Assembly: GCA_035267185.1 (NCBI GenBank) | Contig: DATFLY010000022.1 | Location: forward strand, 1-54,170 | Length of the DNA stretch: 54,170 nucleotides | DNA from: JAUIBE01 sp035267185 | Lineage (GTDB): Bacteria; Pseudomonadota; Gammaproteobacteria; Xanthomonadales; SZUA-36 | Reading direction: 5' to 3' | Shown here: positions 44,550 through 53,205 of the stretch, piece after piece | How the letters are laid out: every line of letters starts with the position of its first letter | How positions within the stretch are numbered: the first letter of the stretch is position 1 | Notes under the pieces: model-generated | What the model saw: the letters and a program-made list of their open reading frames with translations, nothing else | Databases searched by the model: none | What the model was told of the DNA's origin: nothing | Translations under genes and position numbers: made by a program

Positions 44550-46901
44550 TCACTTACTCAGCCGCATCCAGGTATCCACCACCGTATCCGGATTCAGCGA
44601 GACGCTGTCAATACCCTCGTCCCTCAGCCATTCAGCCAGGTCAGGGTGATCAGATGGTCCCTGTCCGCAAATTCCGACATATTTCCCTTGTGCCTTGCAT
44701 GCACTGATTGCCCGGCTGAGTAGAGCCTTGACGGCGGGGTCGCGTTCATCAAAAAGGTGGGCAATCACCCCCGAATCCCGGTCAAGCCCGAGGGTTAACT
44801 GGGTGAGGTCATTAGAGCCGATGGAGAATCCGTCAAAGTACTGCAGAAATTCTTCTGCCAGGATGGCATTGGAAGGTAATTCACACATCATGATGATTCG
44901 CAATCCGTGTTTTCCTCTTTCCAGGCCAAACGATTTCATGACCTCGATGACCTTGCGGCCTTCCTCCGGTGTTCGAACAAAAGGAATCATGGCCTCAACA
45001 TTGGTGAGTCCTTTTTCTTCGCGCACTTTCCTCAGTGCGCGGCACTCAAGCTCAAAGCAGTCCCTGAAATCCTCGGAGATATAACGTGATGCACCACGAA
45101 ATCCCAGCATGGGGTTTTCTTCGTTGGGTTCGAATTGCTTGCCGCCAATCAGGTTGGCGTATTCGTTGGACTTGAAATCAGACAGTCGGATGATGACCGG
45201 TTTGGGTGCAAAAGCTGCAGCAATGGTTGCCATGCCCTCGGCGAGTCGTTCAACGTAAAACGAAACCGGGTCAGGGTAGCCTGCTTTTTTCCGATCGACT
45301 TCAGCCCGGGTTTCATCGTCAAGGTCGTCATAGTTCAACAGGGCCTTTGGGTGAACGCCGATCATTCGATTGATGATGAATTCCAAACGAGCCAACCCAA
45401 CCCCGTGATTGGGTATCTGGCAGAAGTCAAAAGCCCGGTCAGGGTTGCCGACATTCATCATGACCTTCAGTGGCGGGTCCGGCATTTCGGTCAGTGCGTC
45501 CTTCCTGACTTCAAAATCCAGCAAGCCCTGGTAAACCATGCCGGATTCACCCTCGGCGCAGGAAACGGTGACTTCAGCCTGGTCAGGAACAGTTTTGGTT
45601 GCATTGCCACACCCAACCACAGCCGGTATGCCAAGTTCACGGGCAATGATGGCCGCATGACACGTGCGCCCACCGCGATTGGTGACGATTGCCGAGGTAC
45701 GTTTCATGATCGGCTCCCAGTCGGGATCTGTCATGTCGGTGACCAGCACATCCCCGGGCCTGACCTGGTCCATCTCGGCAATGCCCTGGATCACGCGCGC
45801 AGTGCCCGAACCGATTTTTTGACCGATACTGCGCCCCTCGCACAACAAGGGGCCACTTCCTTTGAGCCTGAAGCGTTCGACAACCTGGCCATTGCGGCTT
45901 TGGACGGTCTCCGGTCGCGCCTGGACGATGTAGAGCCGGCCGGTCTTTCCATCCAATGCCCACTCAATGTCCATGGGTTTGCCATAGTGCTTTTCGATCG
46001 TGACTGCCTGGCGGGCCAGAGCAACAGCCTGCTCGTCGTTGATGCTGAAGCGGGTTCTCCTTTCGCTTTCAACATCGCGTGTGCGCACGCCGCCTGAATC
46101 CTGGTCGTAGACCATTTCGATTGCCTTGGAACCCCGATTGCGTCGCAGGACGGGATCATGACCACTTTCAAGCGCGGGTTTGAACACATAAAACTCATCC
46201 GGATTGACCGCACCCTGGACCACGGTTTCGCCAAGACCCCAACTGGAGGTAATGAACACCGCGTCGCGAAACCCGGATTCGGTATCGAGTGTGAACATCA
46301 CGCCACTGGCACCGCGATCCGAGCGCACCATGATCTGGATGCCCGCCGAGAGCGCTACGCCACCGTGTTCAAAACCCTGGTGCACCCGATAGGCAATGGC
46401 CCGGTCGTTATATAGAGACGAAAAAACCTCGTGAATTTTTGCCCTGACATTTTCAATTCCCATGACATTCAGGAATGTTTCCTGTTGTCCGGCGAATGAA
46501 GCATCCGGCAGGTCTTCTGCTGTCGCCGACGAGCGGACCGCGACAGACGGATCGTCACCTGCGCTTTCCCTGAGGGTTTCCCAGGCCGCATTAATGGCAT
46601 CATCAAGCTCAGGCTGGAATGGCGTATCCATGATCCACTGGCGGATGTCTTTTCCGGCATTCGCCAGCTCAGTCACGTCTTCCACGTCCAGGCTGCTGAG
46701 CCTGTGTTCAATTTTCCCGTCCAGCCCGGACTGGGCCAGAAAGTCGCGAAATGCCTGTGAAGTTGTGGCAAAGCCGCCCGGGACTTCGACGCCCAGTTCC
46801 GATAACTCGCTGATCATCTCGCCAAGAGAAGCATTCTTGCCACCAACAGACTCAAGATCCTTCATGCCAAGTTGGTGCAACCATGATATATATTGATTCA
46901 A
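44550..46901 (-). CDS. ppsA: Phosphoenolpyruvate synthase
   Basis: 783 residues. Converts pyruvate, ATP and water to PEP, AMP and phosphate, for gluconeogenesis. The ATP-grasp domain opens VGGKNASLGEM; the phosphohistidine is in GGRTCHAAIIAREL (about residue 415); the PEP-binding barrel has catalytic Cys in GICGQGPSDHPD (about residue 742) near the end. The start is TTG with AGGAG nine bases upstream. It is divergent from ppsR, which controls its activity by phosphorylation near the catalytic His. Confidence 0.97.
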   Translation of the reverse strand: MNQYISWLHQLGMKDLESVGGKNASLGEMISELSELGVEVPGGFATTSQAFRDFLAQSGLDGKIEHRLSSLDVEDVTELANAGKDIRQWIMDTPFQPELDDAINAAWETLRESAGDDPSVAVRSSATAEDLPDASFAGQQETFLNVMGIENVRAKIHEVFSSLYNDRAIAYRVHQGFEHGGVALSAGIQIMVRSDRGASGVMFTLDTESGFRDAVFITSSWGLGETVVQGAVNPDEFYVFKPALESGHDPVLRRNRGSKAIEMVYDQDSGGVRTRDVESERRTRFSINDEQAVALARQAVTIEKHYGKPMDIEWALDGKTGRLYIVQARPETVQSRNGQVVERFRLKGSGPLLCEGRSIGQKIGSGTARVIQGIAEMDQVRPGDVLVTDMTDPDWEPIMKRTSAIVTNRGGRTCHAAIIARELGIPAVVGCGNATKTVPDQAEVTVSCAEGESGMVYQGLLDFEVRKDALTEMPDPPLKVMMNVGNPDRAFDFCQIPNHGVGLARLEFIINRMIGVHPKALLNYDDLDDETRAEVDRKKAGYPDPVSFYVERLAEGMATIAAAFAPKPVIIRLSDFKSNEYANLIGGKQFEPNEENPMLGFRGASRYISEDFRDCFELECRALRKVREEKGLTNVEAMIPFVRTPEEGRKVIEVMKSFGLERGKHGLRIIMMCELPSNAILAEEFLQYFDGFSIGSNDLTQLTLGLDRDSGVIAHLFDERDPAVKALLSRAISACKAQGKYVGICGQGPSDHPDLAEWLRDEGIDSVSLNPDTVVDTWMRLSK

Positions 46902-47013
46902 GCTTGAATTCTCCTGCCGGTGGTTTGTCTTGTTATCGAATGTAGTGAAGAGCGCATTCTAACTGCGCAAAACCGGATTTGCCTTTTATTGAAATACATT
47001 TGCCGGAACCATT

Positions 47014-47829
47014 ATGCAACGTACCGTATTTTTTATTTCTGACGGAACCGCCATCACCACAGAAAAACTGGGTCACAGTCTACTTACCCAGTTTCCTGAC
47101 GTAGAATTCAGGCAAGTCCGAATTCCATTTGCCAGCACCGAGAAACTGGTTGCTGATGCGGTGGACCAGATCAATGCCGCATTCGAAACCGATGGCGCGC
47201 CACCCCTGGTTTTCAACTCAATCGTCAATCCTTCATTGACCGAAAATCTCATGAACAGCAGTGGAATTATTCTGGATTTGTTTTCGGCTTTTCTTGAACC
47301 GATGGCCCAGGCGCTTGGCGTTGAACCGAAAAGAAGGGTAGGGAAGGCGCATGGCATGACCGACCGGGACCGCTATGAAGACCGAATGGAAGCCACCAAT
47401 TATGCATTGACCCACGATGATGGCATGAGCCTGACCTACACAAGCGCGGAACTGATTCTTGTCGGGGTTTCCCGCTCCGGTAAAACACCGACGTGTTTGT
47501 ATATCGGTCTTCATTTCGGTATCAAGTCAGCCAACTACCCACTGACGGAAAGCGACCTGGAGGCACAACGCCTTCCGCAGTTTCTGCGCGTGCACAAATC
47601 CAGGATCGTCGGATTGCTGATTGATCCTGACCGATTGGCACAAATCCGGGAAACACGCAGGCCCGGCAGCAAGTACGCATCGTTGAAACAAACGCACTGG
47701 GAAATCGAGAGTGCCGAAAGCCTGCTCCGCGCAGAAGGTATCCCGACTCTTTACACGACGCATGCCTCGGTCGAGGAAATCGCCAGCAGGGTTCTGATGA
47801 AACTTGATTTGCAAAGAGACATGTTCTGA
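47014..47829 (+). CDS. ppsR: PEP synthase regulatory protein (kinase/pyrophosphorylase)
   Basis: 271 residues. PSRP-type bifunctional enzyme that uses ADP to inactivate PEP synthase by phosphorylating a Thr next to its catalytic His, and reverses it phosphorolytically. The P-loop VGVSRSGKTPTCLYIG and the opening RTVFFISDGTAITTEKLGHSLL are diagnostic of the family (DUF299). ppsA is its divergent neighbour (112 bases between starts), a strong contextual check. Confidence 0.96.
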   Translation: MQRTVFFISDGTAITTEKLGHSLLTQFPDVEFRQVRIPFASTEKLVADAVDQINAAFETDGAPPLVFNSIVNPSLTENLMNSSGIILDLFSAFLEPMAQALGVEPKRRVGKAHGMTDRDRYEDRMEATNYALTHDDGMSLTYTSAELILVGVSRSGKTPTCLYIGLHFGIKSANYPLTESDLEAQRLPQFLRVHKSRIVGLLIDPDRLAQIRETRRPGSKYASLKQTHWEIESAESLLRAEGIPTLYTTHASVEEIASRVLMKLDLQRDMF

Positions 47830-47874
47830 AATTGCATGAGGCAGTTTTCACATTGGCTATGGTAGGCTTTGCCC

Positions 47875-48381
47875 ATGGTCGATTTCAGTCAACCAAACGG
47901 GCTCTATTCACGCCCAAAGCTAAAAAGGCTCCAGGCGGTGCAGGCGGAGATCTTTCGCCAGTTGCAGTTGTTGTTGCCTGACCAGATTGCCTTTCACGAC
48001 CACCTGGTTTCAAATGTGGCCGGTTCGCCGCCCTTGCTTCTGGAAGTGATTGAACGCCACAAGTACACCACCTTTTTCCGGCTGACTTACAGGTTTAATG
48101 AGAAATCAAAAGCACGTTTTTCACCCAATGCGCATATTCGTCACTATCACGATGCACGCCTGGCGGAGGCGACATCGTTTAACCCTGAGCAAGGGTGCGG
48201 GCGAATGGCGGAGCCGGGAATTCCGACCAGGCCAATGATGCAAATCGCGTGGCGCAGAAACAGGGCGCTGGACCGCTGGCTGGACTACCTGATTACCCAG
48301 GGACACAGTCTTGCGACAATGGTCCCAATAGAGGAAAATGAGATACAGAGTTTTGTAGCGAAGCCGGCACTGACCGGATAA
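47875..48381 (+). CDS. DUF1249 family protein
   Basis: 168 residues from this start. The family pattern is visible: YSRPKLKRLQAVQAEIFRQL..., then a beta-rich middle (LLLEVIERHKYTTFFRLTYRF) and the ARLAEATSFNPEQGCGR stretch. No function is known. ATG at 47875 follows TAGG; a TTG six bases earlier is possible. Follows ppsR by 45 bases in the same direction. Confidence 0.85.
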   Translation: MVDFSQPNGLYSRPKLKRLQAVQAEIFRQLQLLLPDQIAFHDHLVSNVAGSPPLLLEVIERHKYTTFFRLTYRFNEKSKARFSPNAHIRHYHDARLAEATSFNPEQGCGRMAEPGIPTRPMMQIAWRRNRALDRWLDYLITQGHSLATMVPIEENEIQSFVAKPALTG

Positions 48382-48392
48382 CCAAAGTGTGT

Positions 48393-48421
48393 TTGACAGC
48401 GCCTCGATGAGCCAGTAAGAT
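48393..48421 (+). promoter_or_regulatory. Promoter of the tRNA-Ala-tRNA-Glu unit
   Basis: TTGACA (48393-48398), exactly 17 bases, TAAGAT (48416-48421), followed by TCGTCGGC, a G/C-rich discriminator typical of stringently controlled stable-RNA promoters. It ends 15 bases before the first tRNA. Confidence 0.75.
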
Positions 48422-48436
48422 TCGTCGGCTTTTTCG

Positions 48437-48512
<76 letters not shown>

Positions 48513-48514
48513 AT

Positions 48515-48591
48515 GTCCCCTTCGTCTAGTCGGCCTAGGACACCGCCCTTTCACGGCGGCAACAGGGGTTCGAATCCCCTAGGGGACGCCA
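48515..48591 (+). tRNA. tRNA-Glu (anticodon TTC)
   Basis: 77 nt, very close to E. coli tRNA-Glu: acceptor GTCCCCT / AGGGGAC, anticodon stem CCGCC / GGCGG with loop CTTTCAC (TTC), T-arm GGGGTTCGAATCCCC, encoded CCA. Two bases after tRNA-Ala, so the pair is one transcript. Confidence 0.96.
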
Positions 48592-48601
48592 ATTAAAGAA
48601 A

Positions 48602-48628
48602 ATACCCGCCTTGTGCGGGTATTTTTTT
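48602..48628 (+). terminator. Terminator of the tRNA unit
   Basis: ATACCCGC, loop CTTGT, GCGGGTAT followed by six to seven T. It begins 11 bases after the tRNA-Glu CCA. Confidence 0.9.
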
Positions 48629-48654
48629 AATTGCCGCCCCTGTGGTGGAGATGG

Positions 48655-48767
48655 ACCCGCTGAGTGAAACGAAGCGGGTTCGACAAATTCGTCGGGAACG
48701 AATTTGGTCGCCGAAGGCGCCCGTAGGGTGCAAACCAGGGATGGTTTGCAACAATCCCGTGGCACCC
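48655..48767 (+). repeat. Hairpin-rich element after the tRNA unit
   Basis: Four stems in a row: ACCCGCT / AGCGGGT (48655-48679), CAAATTCGT / ACGAATTTG (48684-48706), CGCC-GAA-GGCG (48709-48719) and TGCAAACC-AGGGAT-GGTTTGCA (48729-48750) inside GGGTG / CACCC. The design resembles elements A and B but the sequence is different. The rest of the 433-base gap to 49025 shows no gene. Confidence 0.65.
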
Positions 48768-49024
48768 AATAGCCAGCCTGCACCAGCAGTGCCGAGAATA
48801 GTGGGAAAAATATGCGGCGCCCGCGGGTGAGAAGGCCCAGACAGGTTCGATGCTCACAGATTTGCAGCGGAACTTAGACTCGCGTACTTTCCTCGTGCTT
48901 CAAAAAGGTGGTTTATACTTCTTATACGCGGTCGGTTTTTTTTGGCTGGAAACACTTCGATGGTACTGAGGTGCGTTACTAAGGAGTGGTGTAAGGTTTC
49001 ACAGGTGTCACAAGTGGAGAAACT

Positions 49025-49501
49025 GTGAATTGGGATGCAATTGGAGCTGTTGGAGAGATACTCGGTGCACTGGCTGTATTTGCGTCGTTGATGTACCTGG
49101 CAGCTCAGATAAGAGACCAGAATAAGCAAGCCAGGGCGTCGGCGTTCCAGGAAATTGGAATTGCCACTGCCGCAGGATGGTCAGTTCTAGCCCAAAATAG
49201 AGAGCTTAGTGACGCTGTTTGGACAGCGGTCGCAAGAAATGATGGTTATCTGGACCTATCGGAGTCCGACAAAGGAATTATTCGAGCACAGCTACTATCA
49301 TGGGTCAGGCTCGGAGAAAGCCTTCATCTACAGACTCAGCAGGAGCTTCTTGACGAGGCGGCAATGGATAAGCTTGGTTACGGAGATGTGACCTTCAAGA
49401 ATCCTTTAGTGGAAGACGCATGGCCGGATTTAAGGCAGCTCATTACGCCCGACTATGCCGAATATCTGGAAGGACGTTTTCCGAACCTTTCTCAACAGTG
49501 A
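49025..49501 (+). CDS. Small single-span membrane protein, unknown function
   Basis: 158 residues. The N-terminus has one hydrophobic segment (AVGEILGALAVFASLMYLAAQIR) followed by a soluble helical part without recognised motifs. The start is GTG at 49025 with GGAG upstream. It is flanked by repeat DNA on both sides and has no operon partner, which suits a gene of the accessory genome. I do not recognise a family. Confidence 0.6.
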   Translation: MNWDAIGAVGEILGALAVFASLMYLAAQIRDQNKQARASAFQEIGIATAAGWSVLAQNRELSDAVWTAVARNDGYLDLSESDKGIIRAQLLSWVRLGESLHLQTQQELLDEAAMDKLGYGDVTFKNPLVEDAWPDLRQLITPDYAEYLEGRFPNLSQQ

Positions 49502-49560
49502 AACTAGCGGAAACTAGCGGACACCCACACAGTGAGAAACTAGCGGACACCCACATACTG
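49501..49560 (+). repeat. Left REP-like array: AACTAGCGGACACCCACA copies
   Basis: AAACTAGCGGA occurs three times (49501, 49511 and about 49537), twice followed by CACCCACA. GGACACCCACA is the reverse complement of the TGTGGGTGTCC core found to the right of the transposase. The stretch from here to 49740 shows no gene. Confidence 0.7.
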
Positions 49561-49740
49561 TTTGATTCAGATCTATCTGGTCCAATGTCGCAACCAGCAT
49601 TGCTACCTTCAGATTTTCAAATCAGGACAGTTAAAGTGCCTCAGAGTGCTATATGACAGTCAAAAATGTAGCGACCATAAGCGGTTTTGTCTGGATATGC
49701 CCATGTTGATGCAAGCGAAGAGTGGTGGGTTCTTTTCTTT

Positions 49741-50691
49741 TTAGGAAGCAGGTGCCGGAATTCCACTTCGTATGAATTTAAGACCCACTGATTTCGCAAA
49801 CTGCCGCAGGGCATCTAAAGAGCCAACGGCGCTGGCAAGGGTCACAGGTTTTTCTGTAATGGAATCAAGGAATCTGTCTGACTCAATGCCCAGCCGCGTT
49901 AGAATGGGCGGTGTGTTGTTGGGGATGGTGCCGCCTTTACCCGCCAACATGGCTCTACCGCTCCAATCCACCAGTTCCAGGTAATCCAAAAAGCACACCG
50001 GTAACGTTTTTCGATCTGGTTGTGTGTCGCCTAGAGTCATCAATCGTTTATCGTCGGGCTGCTTGATGCGTCTTTGAATGGCGGTGTAGTCAGAGGACTC
50101 TGGTGTCTGTGCCATCCCGGCCCTAATTGGGTTCAGGTCCACATACGCCATACACCTCAGCAGTGCCGCTTCGTCAAGTAACGCCTGAGACTTGAATCGT
50201 CCTTCCCAAAACCGGCCTGTGCAATCGTCCTCGGCATTGGCCATCCGTGCGATGGGCTCATTAAGACAACGCATGAACCAGGAGATATCACACAATCTGG
50301 ATCGCACCATATTTAGCCATTGATCCAACAAACGTTGCTCGTGCGCATCGATCGTTACACCGTAAACCCAGCGCCGGACCCATGGCGGGCCTGTAAAGAT
50401 TCGCAGCCAGCGCGCAGCAACATCCCCATCCGATAAGCTCTTGGCATGATGTGCATCGACATGCAGCACCACGTGATAGTGATTGCTCATCACCGCGTAG
50501 GCACAGATGTCGATGGTAAATACCTCACCAAGCAGCAGCATACGATCGACGATCCATTGCCTGCGGTGTTCAAAGTCATATCCGGTCTTTTGATCTTGGC
50601 CGCACAAATAGGCGCGTCGGACACAACGGCTGATGCAGTGGTAGTACGGCGTATCAGAAAGAGAGATTTGGCATTTGCGTGGTTTGGGCAT
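49741..50691 (-). CDS. REP-associated tyrosine transposase (RAYT; IS200-like Y1 domain)
   Basis: 316 residues. The HUH motif is HYH in VMSNHYHVVLH; the opening YYHCISRCVRRAYLCG and the GRFWEGRFKSQALL block are typical of Y1/RAYT proteins, and the candidate catalytic Tyr is in MAYVDLNPIRAGM. RAYTs are domesticated-like relatives of IS200/IS605 transposases that move REP/REPIN repeats, with no ends of their own. The protein is complete, and stands alone between oppositely oriented GTGGGTGTCC-type repeats. Base composition and codon use look like those of its neighbours. Confidence 0.9.
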   Translation of the reverse strand: MPKPRKCQISLSDTPYYHCISRCVRRAYLCGQDQKTGYDFEHRRQWIVDRMLLLGEVFTIDICAYAVMSNHYHVVLHVDAHHAKSLSDGDVAARWLRIFTGPPWVRRWVYGVTIDAHEQRLLDQWLNMVRSRLCDISWFMRCLNEPIARMANAEDDCTGRFWEGRFKSQALLDEAALLRCMAYVDLNPIRAGMAQTPESSDYTAIQRRIKQPDDKRLMTLGDTQPDRKTLPVCFLDYLELVDWSGRAMLAGKGGTIPNNTPPILTRLGIESDRFLDSITEKPVTLASAVGSLDALRQFAKSVGLKFIRSGIPAPAS

Positions 50692-50742
50692 GGGTACATC
50701 GTGACCCGGCCGCAGTTCTGAATCATCAGAAATTACACGCCA

Positions 50743-50912
50743 TCTGGGTAGGACTATTCAGGTTTGTGGGTGTCCACGTGTTTTCTGGGTAGGACTATTC
50801 AGGTTTGTGGGTGTCCACGTGTTTATCTGGGTAGGACTATTCAGGTTTGTGGGTGTCCACGTGTTTTCCTAGGTTTGTGGGTGTCCACGTGTTTTACATC
50901 CACGTGTTTTTT
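50743..50912 (+). repeat. Right REP-like tandem array
   Basis: Three full units of about 41-42 bp starting at 50743, 50784 and 50826 (TCTGGGTAGGACTATTCAGG then TTTGTGGGTGTCCACGTG), then a shortened unit from about 50869 and decaying fragments ATCCACGTGTTTT and TTACGTGTTTT to about 50912. Units abut with no unique spacers. The open frame across the array only translates the repeat. The remaining 50913-51198 shows no clear gene. Confidence 0.8.
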
Positions 50913-51198
50913 ACGTGTTTTATCGTCCTTATTTCAATCAAGACTTTGTCGTGATGGTTTCGAAAATGATCGACGGAATGCCGGAAATCGATTTTTGGGA
51001 GAAGCTGGAGCTCATATCTCGATCGCGACCTGTGTGATCGTCTCGACAATCGGTTCGCGAGCTTTGGTTCGCACCTGGCCGGAAGCAGACCTTATTAAAA
51101 CCTCCACTAGTGGCCAAAAGCGTTCTTCACAGGCGCAATCCAGTTGCTGGGATATACTTCCGCTCATCCGGGTTAAGTGAATTGGGGCCTAATAGCGG

Positions 51199-52212
51199 GT
51201 GGATTATTCAAGGAAACTGTTGTTTGCAAGCGTATTGTTACTGGCAGGGTGTGCAATTACGAGTCGATCCTTTGCGCCTGAACCTATCATTGACGTCCAT
51301 CTCCATGCCATGTTGCTGGAGGAATCCGATCCGCCGAATGAACATTTCTGCATGGAGTATTTGAGCCATGCTCCCGCCATCGACCCGGGAAGACAAGACT
51401 TGCTGCCAACCCTGGCGGAATGGCGGAGAGACCCGGATTGTCCGGTCGTTGTTAAGCCGGCAGAATCTGATGAAGCAAACATGTCGGAGACTATCAAAGT
51501 ACTCCGCGAGAAAAACATCATAGGTATTGTCAGCGGCTCGCGGGAACTGGTGGCGAAATGGTACGCTGCTGAACCGGATCGGATCATACCCTCACGCAGG
51601 TTCTTCCTGGGTCGGGATAAAGACTCACCCGAACAGCTTGCCGAGGCATTCAAGGCCGGCGAGTTTAAGGTTCTTGGTGAAGTTGGCAACCAGTACTTCG
51701 GTTACGCGCCAAATGCCCCCGAGTTTGAACCCTACTGGGCAATGGCGGCAGCGAACGATCTGCCGGTTGGCATCCATATCGGATACATGCCTCCGGGAGC
51801 AGGTTATTGGCAAATTGGTTCACGGATCAGCTTGTCTGACCCCCTGTTATTGGAGGATGTCCTCATCAGACATCCCAGGCTTCGCGTGTACATCATGCAC
51901 TCAGGGTATCCCCAGATCGAAAGAACCATCGCCCTCATGCAAGCATATCCCCAAGTCTATTCAGACACAGGAATGCTGCATGCAATCCTGACGAAACGCG
52001 GCTATGAAGATTTCCTGGCGCGCATGTTTGATGCAGGCCTCGGCAAGAGGCTCATGTTCGGCACGGACCAGATCATCTGGCCTGACATGATCGGGATTGC
52101 CATTGAAATGATCGAGTCCTCAGATGTGCTGAGCGCCACACAAAAGCGAGACTTGCTCTATAACAATGCAGCAAATTTTTTCCGGATCGACGAGAACGGC
52201 GCGATTAATTAA
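51199..52212 (+). CDS. Amidohydrolase-family lipoprotein
   Basis: 337 residues. A lipobox LAGC follows a hydrophobic stretch (LLFASVLLLAGC). The amidohydrolase-2 (TIM-barrel metal hydrolase) signature appears: DVHLHAM near the N-terminus, PVGIHIGY, IMHSGYPQ and the GTDQIIWPD block with the last metal Asp. The substrate is unknown. The start is GTG with a poor SD; the next start would remove the positive n-region of the signal. A dispersed repeat borders it on both sides, and no partner gene is adjacent. Confidence 0.8.
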   Translation: MDYSRKLLFASVLLLAGCAITSRSFAPEPIIDVHLHAMLLEESDPPNEHFCMEYLSHAPAIDPGRQDLLPTLAEWRRDPDCPVVVKPAESDEANMSETIKVLREKNIIGIVSGSRELVAKWYAAEPDRIIPSRRFFLGRDKDSPEQLAEAFKAGEFKVLGEVGNQYFGYAPNAPEFEPYWAMAAANDLPVGIHIGYMPPGAGYWQIGSRISLSDPLLLEDVLIRHPRLRVYIMHSGYPQIERTIALMQAYPQVYSDTGMLHAILTKRGYEDFLARMFDAGLGKRLMFGTDQIIWPDMIGIAIEMIESSDVLSATQKRDLLYNNAANFFRIDENGAIN

Positions 52213-52254
52213 TTGCCCGATCCATTTCTGGCCGTCCGTGGACTCTCTTAAAAT

Positions 52255-52278
52255 GTCTGCTTTCGGCCAAAAGCGGAC
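52255..52278 (+). repeat. Dispersed palindromic repeat (GCTTTCGGCCAAAAGCGGAC type)
   Basis: GTCTGCTTT and AAAGCGGAC pair around CGGCCA. The same CGGCCAAAAGCGGAC core recurs at 53893-53907, and partial copies (GGCCAAAAGCG near 51110, GGCCGGAAAGCGACC near 53160) lie in the same 3-kb region. Confidence 0.7.
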
Positions 52279-52393
52279 CTGTCGGCACAAAGTTGTAGAA
52301 TGACCGCCAATGACCCAAAGCGGAAATTCGGGCCTTGTTGCGCTAAATCCATAGTAATGACAAGAACCCGATCCTCATTGCCAAAAGTGATAA

Positions 52394-53158
52394 ATGAAAC
52401 AACGTAGAAGCATTCCGTGGCCGCGCATTTTCGCCGAGGGAACAATAATCCTTGTCAGCATCTTGTTGGCTTTCTGGATAGATGCCTGGTGGGACGGGCG
52501 GCAAGCAAAAGCGGCGGAGGAGGTTGTCCTGCAGACATTGCTCGATGACTTGCTGGCCAAGCGTCAATTGCTCGATGAACGGAATCGTTTCGTCGGCGCC
52601 ATACGGGAATCTGCGGAAACATTGCTGAGGATATCTTCTGGCAGTATCAAAAGCCCCGATGAGGACTCCATCGACGAGTTGATTGGTGATGTCTGGTGGG
52701 TGAGCAACGAAGCACAATGGACTAGCGCGCCATTGGAATCGCTGGCGGCCAGCGGTGACCTGTCTTTAATATCCAGCCCCTACCTAGTACAGTCGTTGGA
52801 AGCCCTGCGGGTTGCGATTGAAAGGGTCAAGTATCACTCGCGAAACGATCAGGAGTTTCACACGTGGATAATGACACCGTTCATGGTCGAGCACGCCGAT
52901 ATGGCCCAGATTACCGCCAGAATGAAGCACCGGCCTGGTCAGCCCGAAGTTGCGTTTGTGCCAGCTGATTATGGGTTTGGCCGGCGTCAGCAACACAGTG
53001 AATTGCTCGCGAGTGTCGCGTTTCAGAATCTTCTGATTGCCAAGATCGAAAGATGCCTTGATTTGCTTGAAACTGGACACCCGGGAGTTGAGCAAAACCT
53101 GGCTTCTGCGATTCACATGCTGGAGTCAGAGTTGGCGGCGACGTCTGCCGTCCGCTAG
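52394..53158 (+). CDS. Membrane-anchored protein of unknown function (DUF6090-like shape)
   Basis: 254 residues. One membrane segment near the N-terminus (GTIILVSILLAFWIDAWWDG) is followed by a long soluble helical part with many charged residues. The EGTIILVSILLAFWIDAWWDGRQ type start recalls the DUF6090-like group of single-span proteins, but I do not see enough to assign it. ATG at 52394 begins MKQRRSIPW. No partner gene is adjacent. Confidence 0.6.
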   Translation: MKQRRSIPWPRIFAEGTIILVSILLAFWIDAWWDGRQAKAAEEVVLQTLLDDLLAKRQLLDERNRFVGAIRESAETLLRISSGSIKSPDEDSIDELIGDVWWVSNEAQWTSAPLESLAASGDLSLISSPYLVQSLEALRVAIERVKYHSRNDQEFHTWIMTPFMVEHADMAQITARMKHRPGQPEVAFVPADYGFGRRQQHSELLASVAFQNLLIAKIERCLDLLETGHPGVEQNLASAIHMLESELAATSAVR

Positions 53159-53205
53159 TGGCCGGAAAGCGACCATCCTTGGTCGCTCCAAGCTAGCTGC
53201 CGTCA

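Noticed and set aside
44318..44723. Rightward frames in the orn-ppsA gap
   Set aside because: They translate palindromic repeat DNA and run into antisense ppsA.
48535..48857. Leftward open frames over tRNA-Glu and the following hairpin element
   Set aside because: They are antisense to a tRNA and repeat DNA; such frames are commonly misannotated.
49501..49560. Short repeats left of the transposase considered as a CRISPR fragment
   Set aside because: Units are 11-19 bp, unevenly spaced, with no spacers of constant length.
50743..50912. Tandem repeat array considered as CRISPR
   Set aside because: The units abut each other without unique spacers, and no cas gene is present.
50764..51180. Open frame translating the right-hand repeat array (repeated VSTCF / CGCPRV)
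   Set aside because: Its first half is only the translated 41-bp tandem repeat, with no SD and no protein family pattern.
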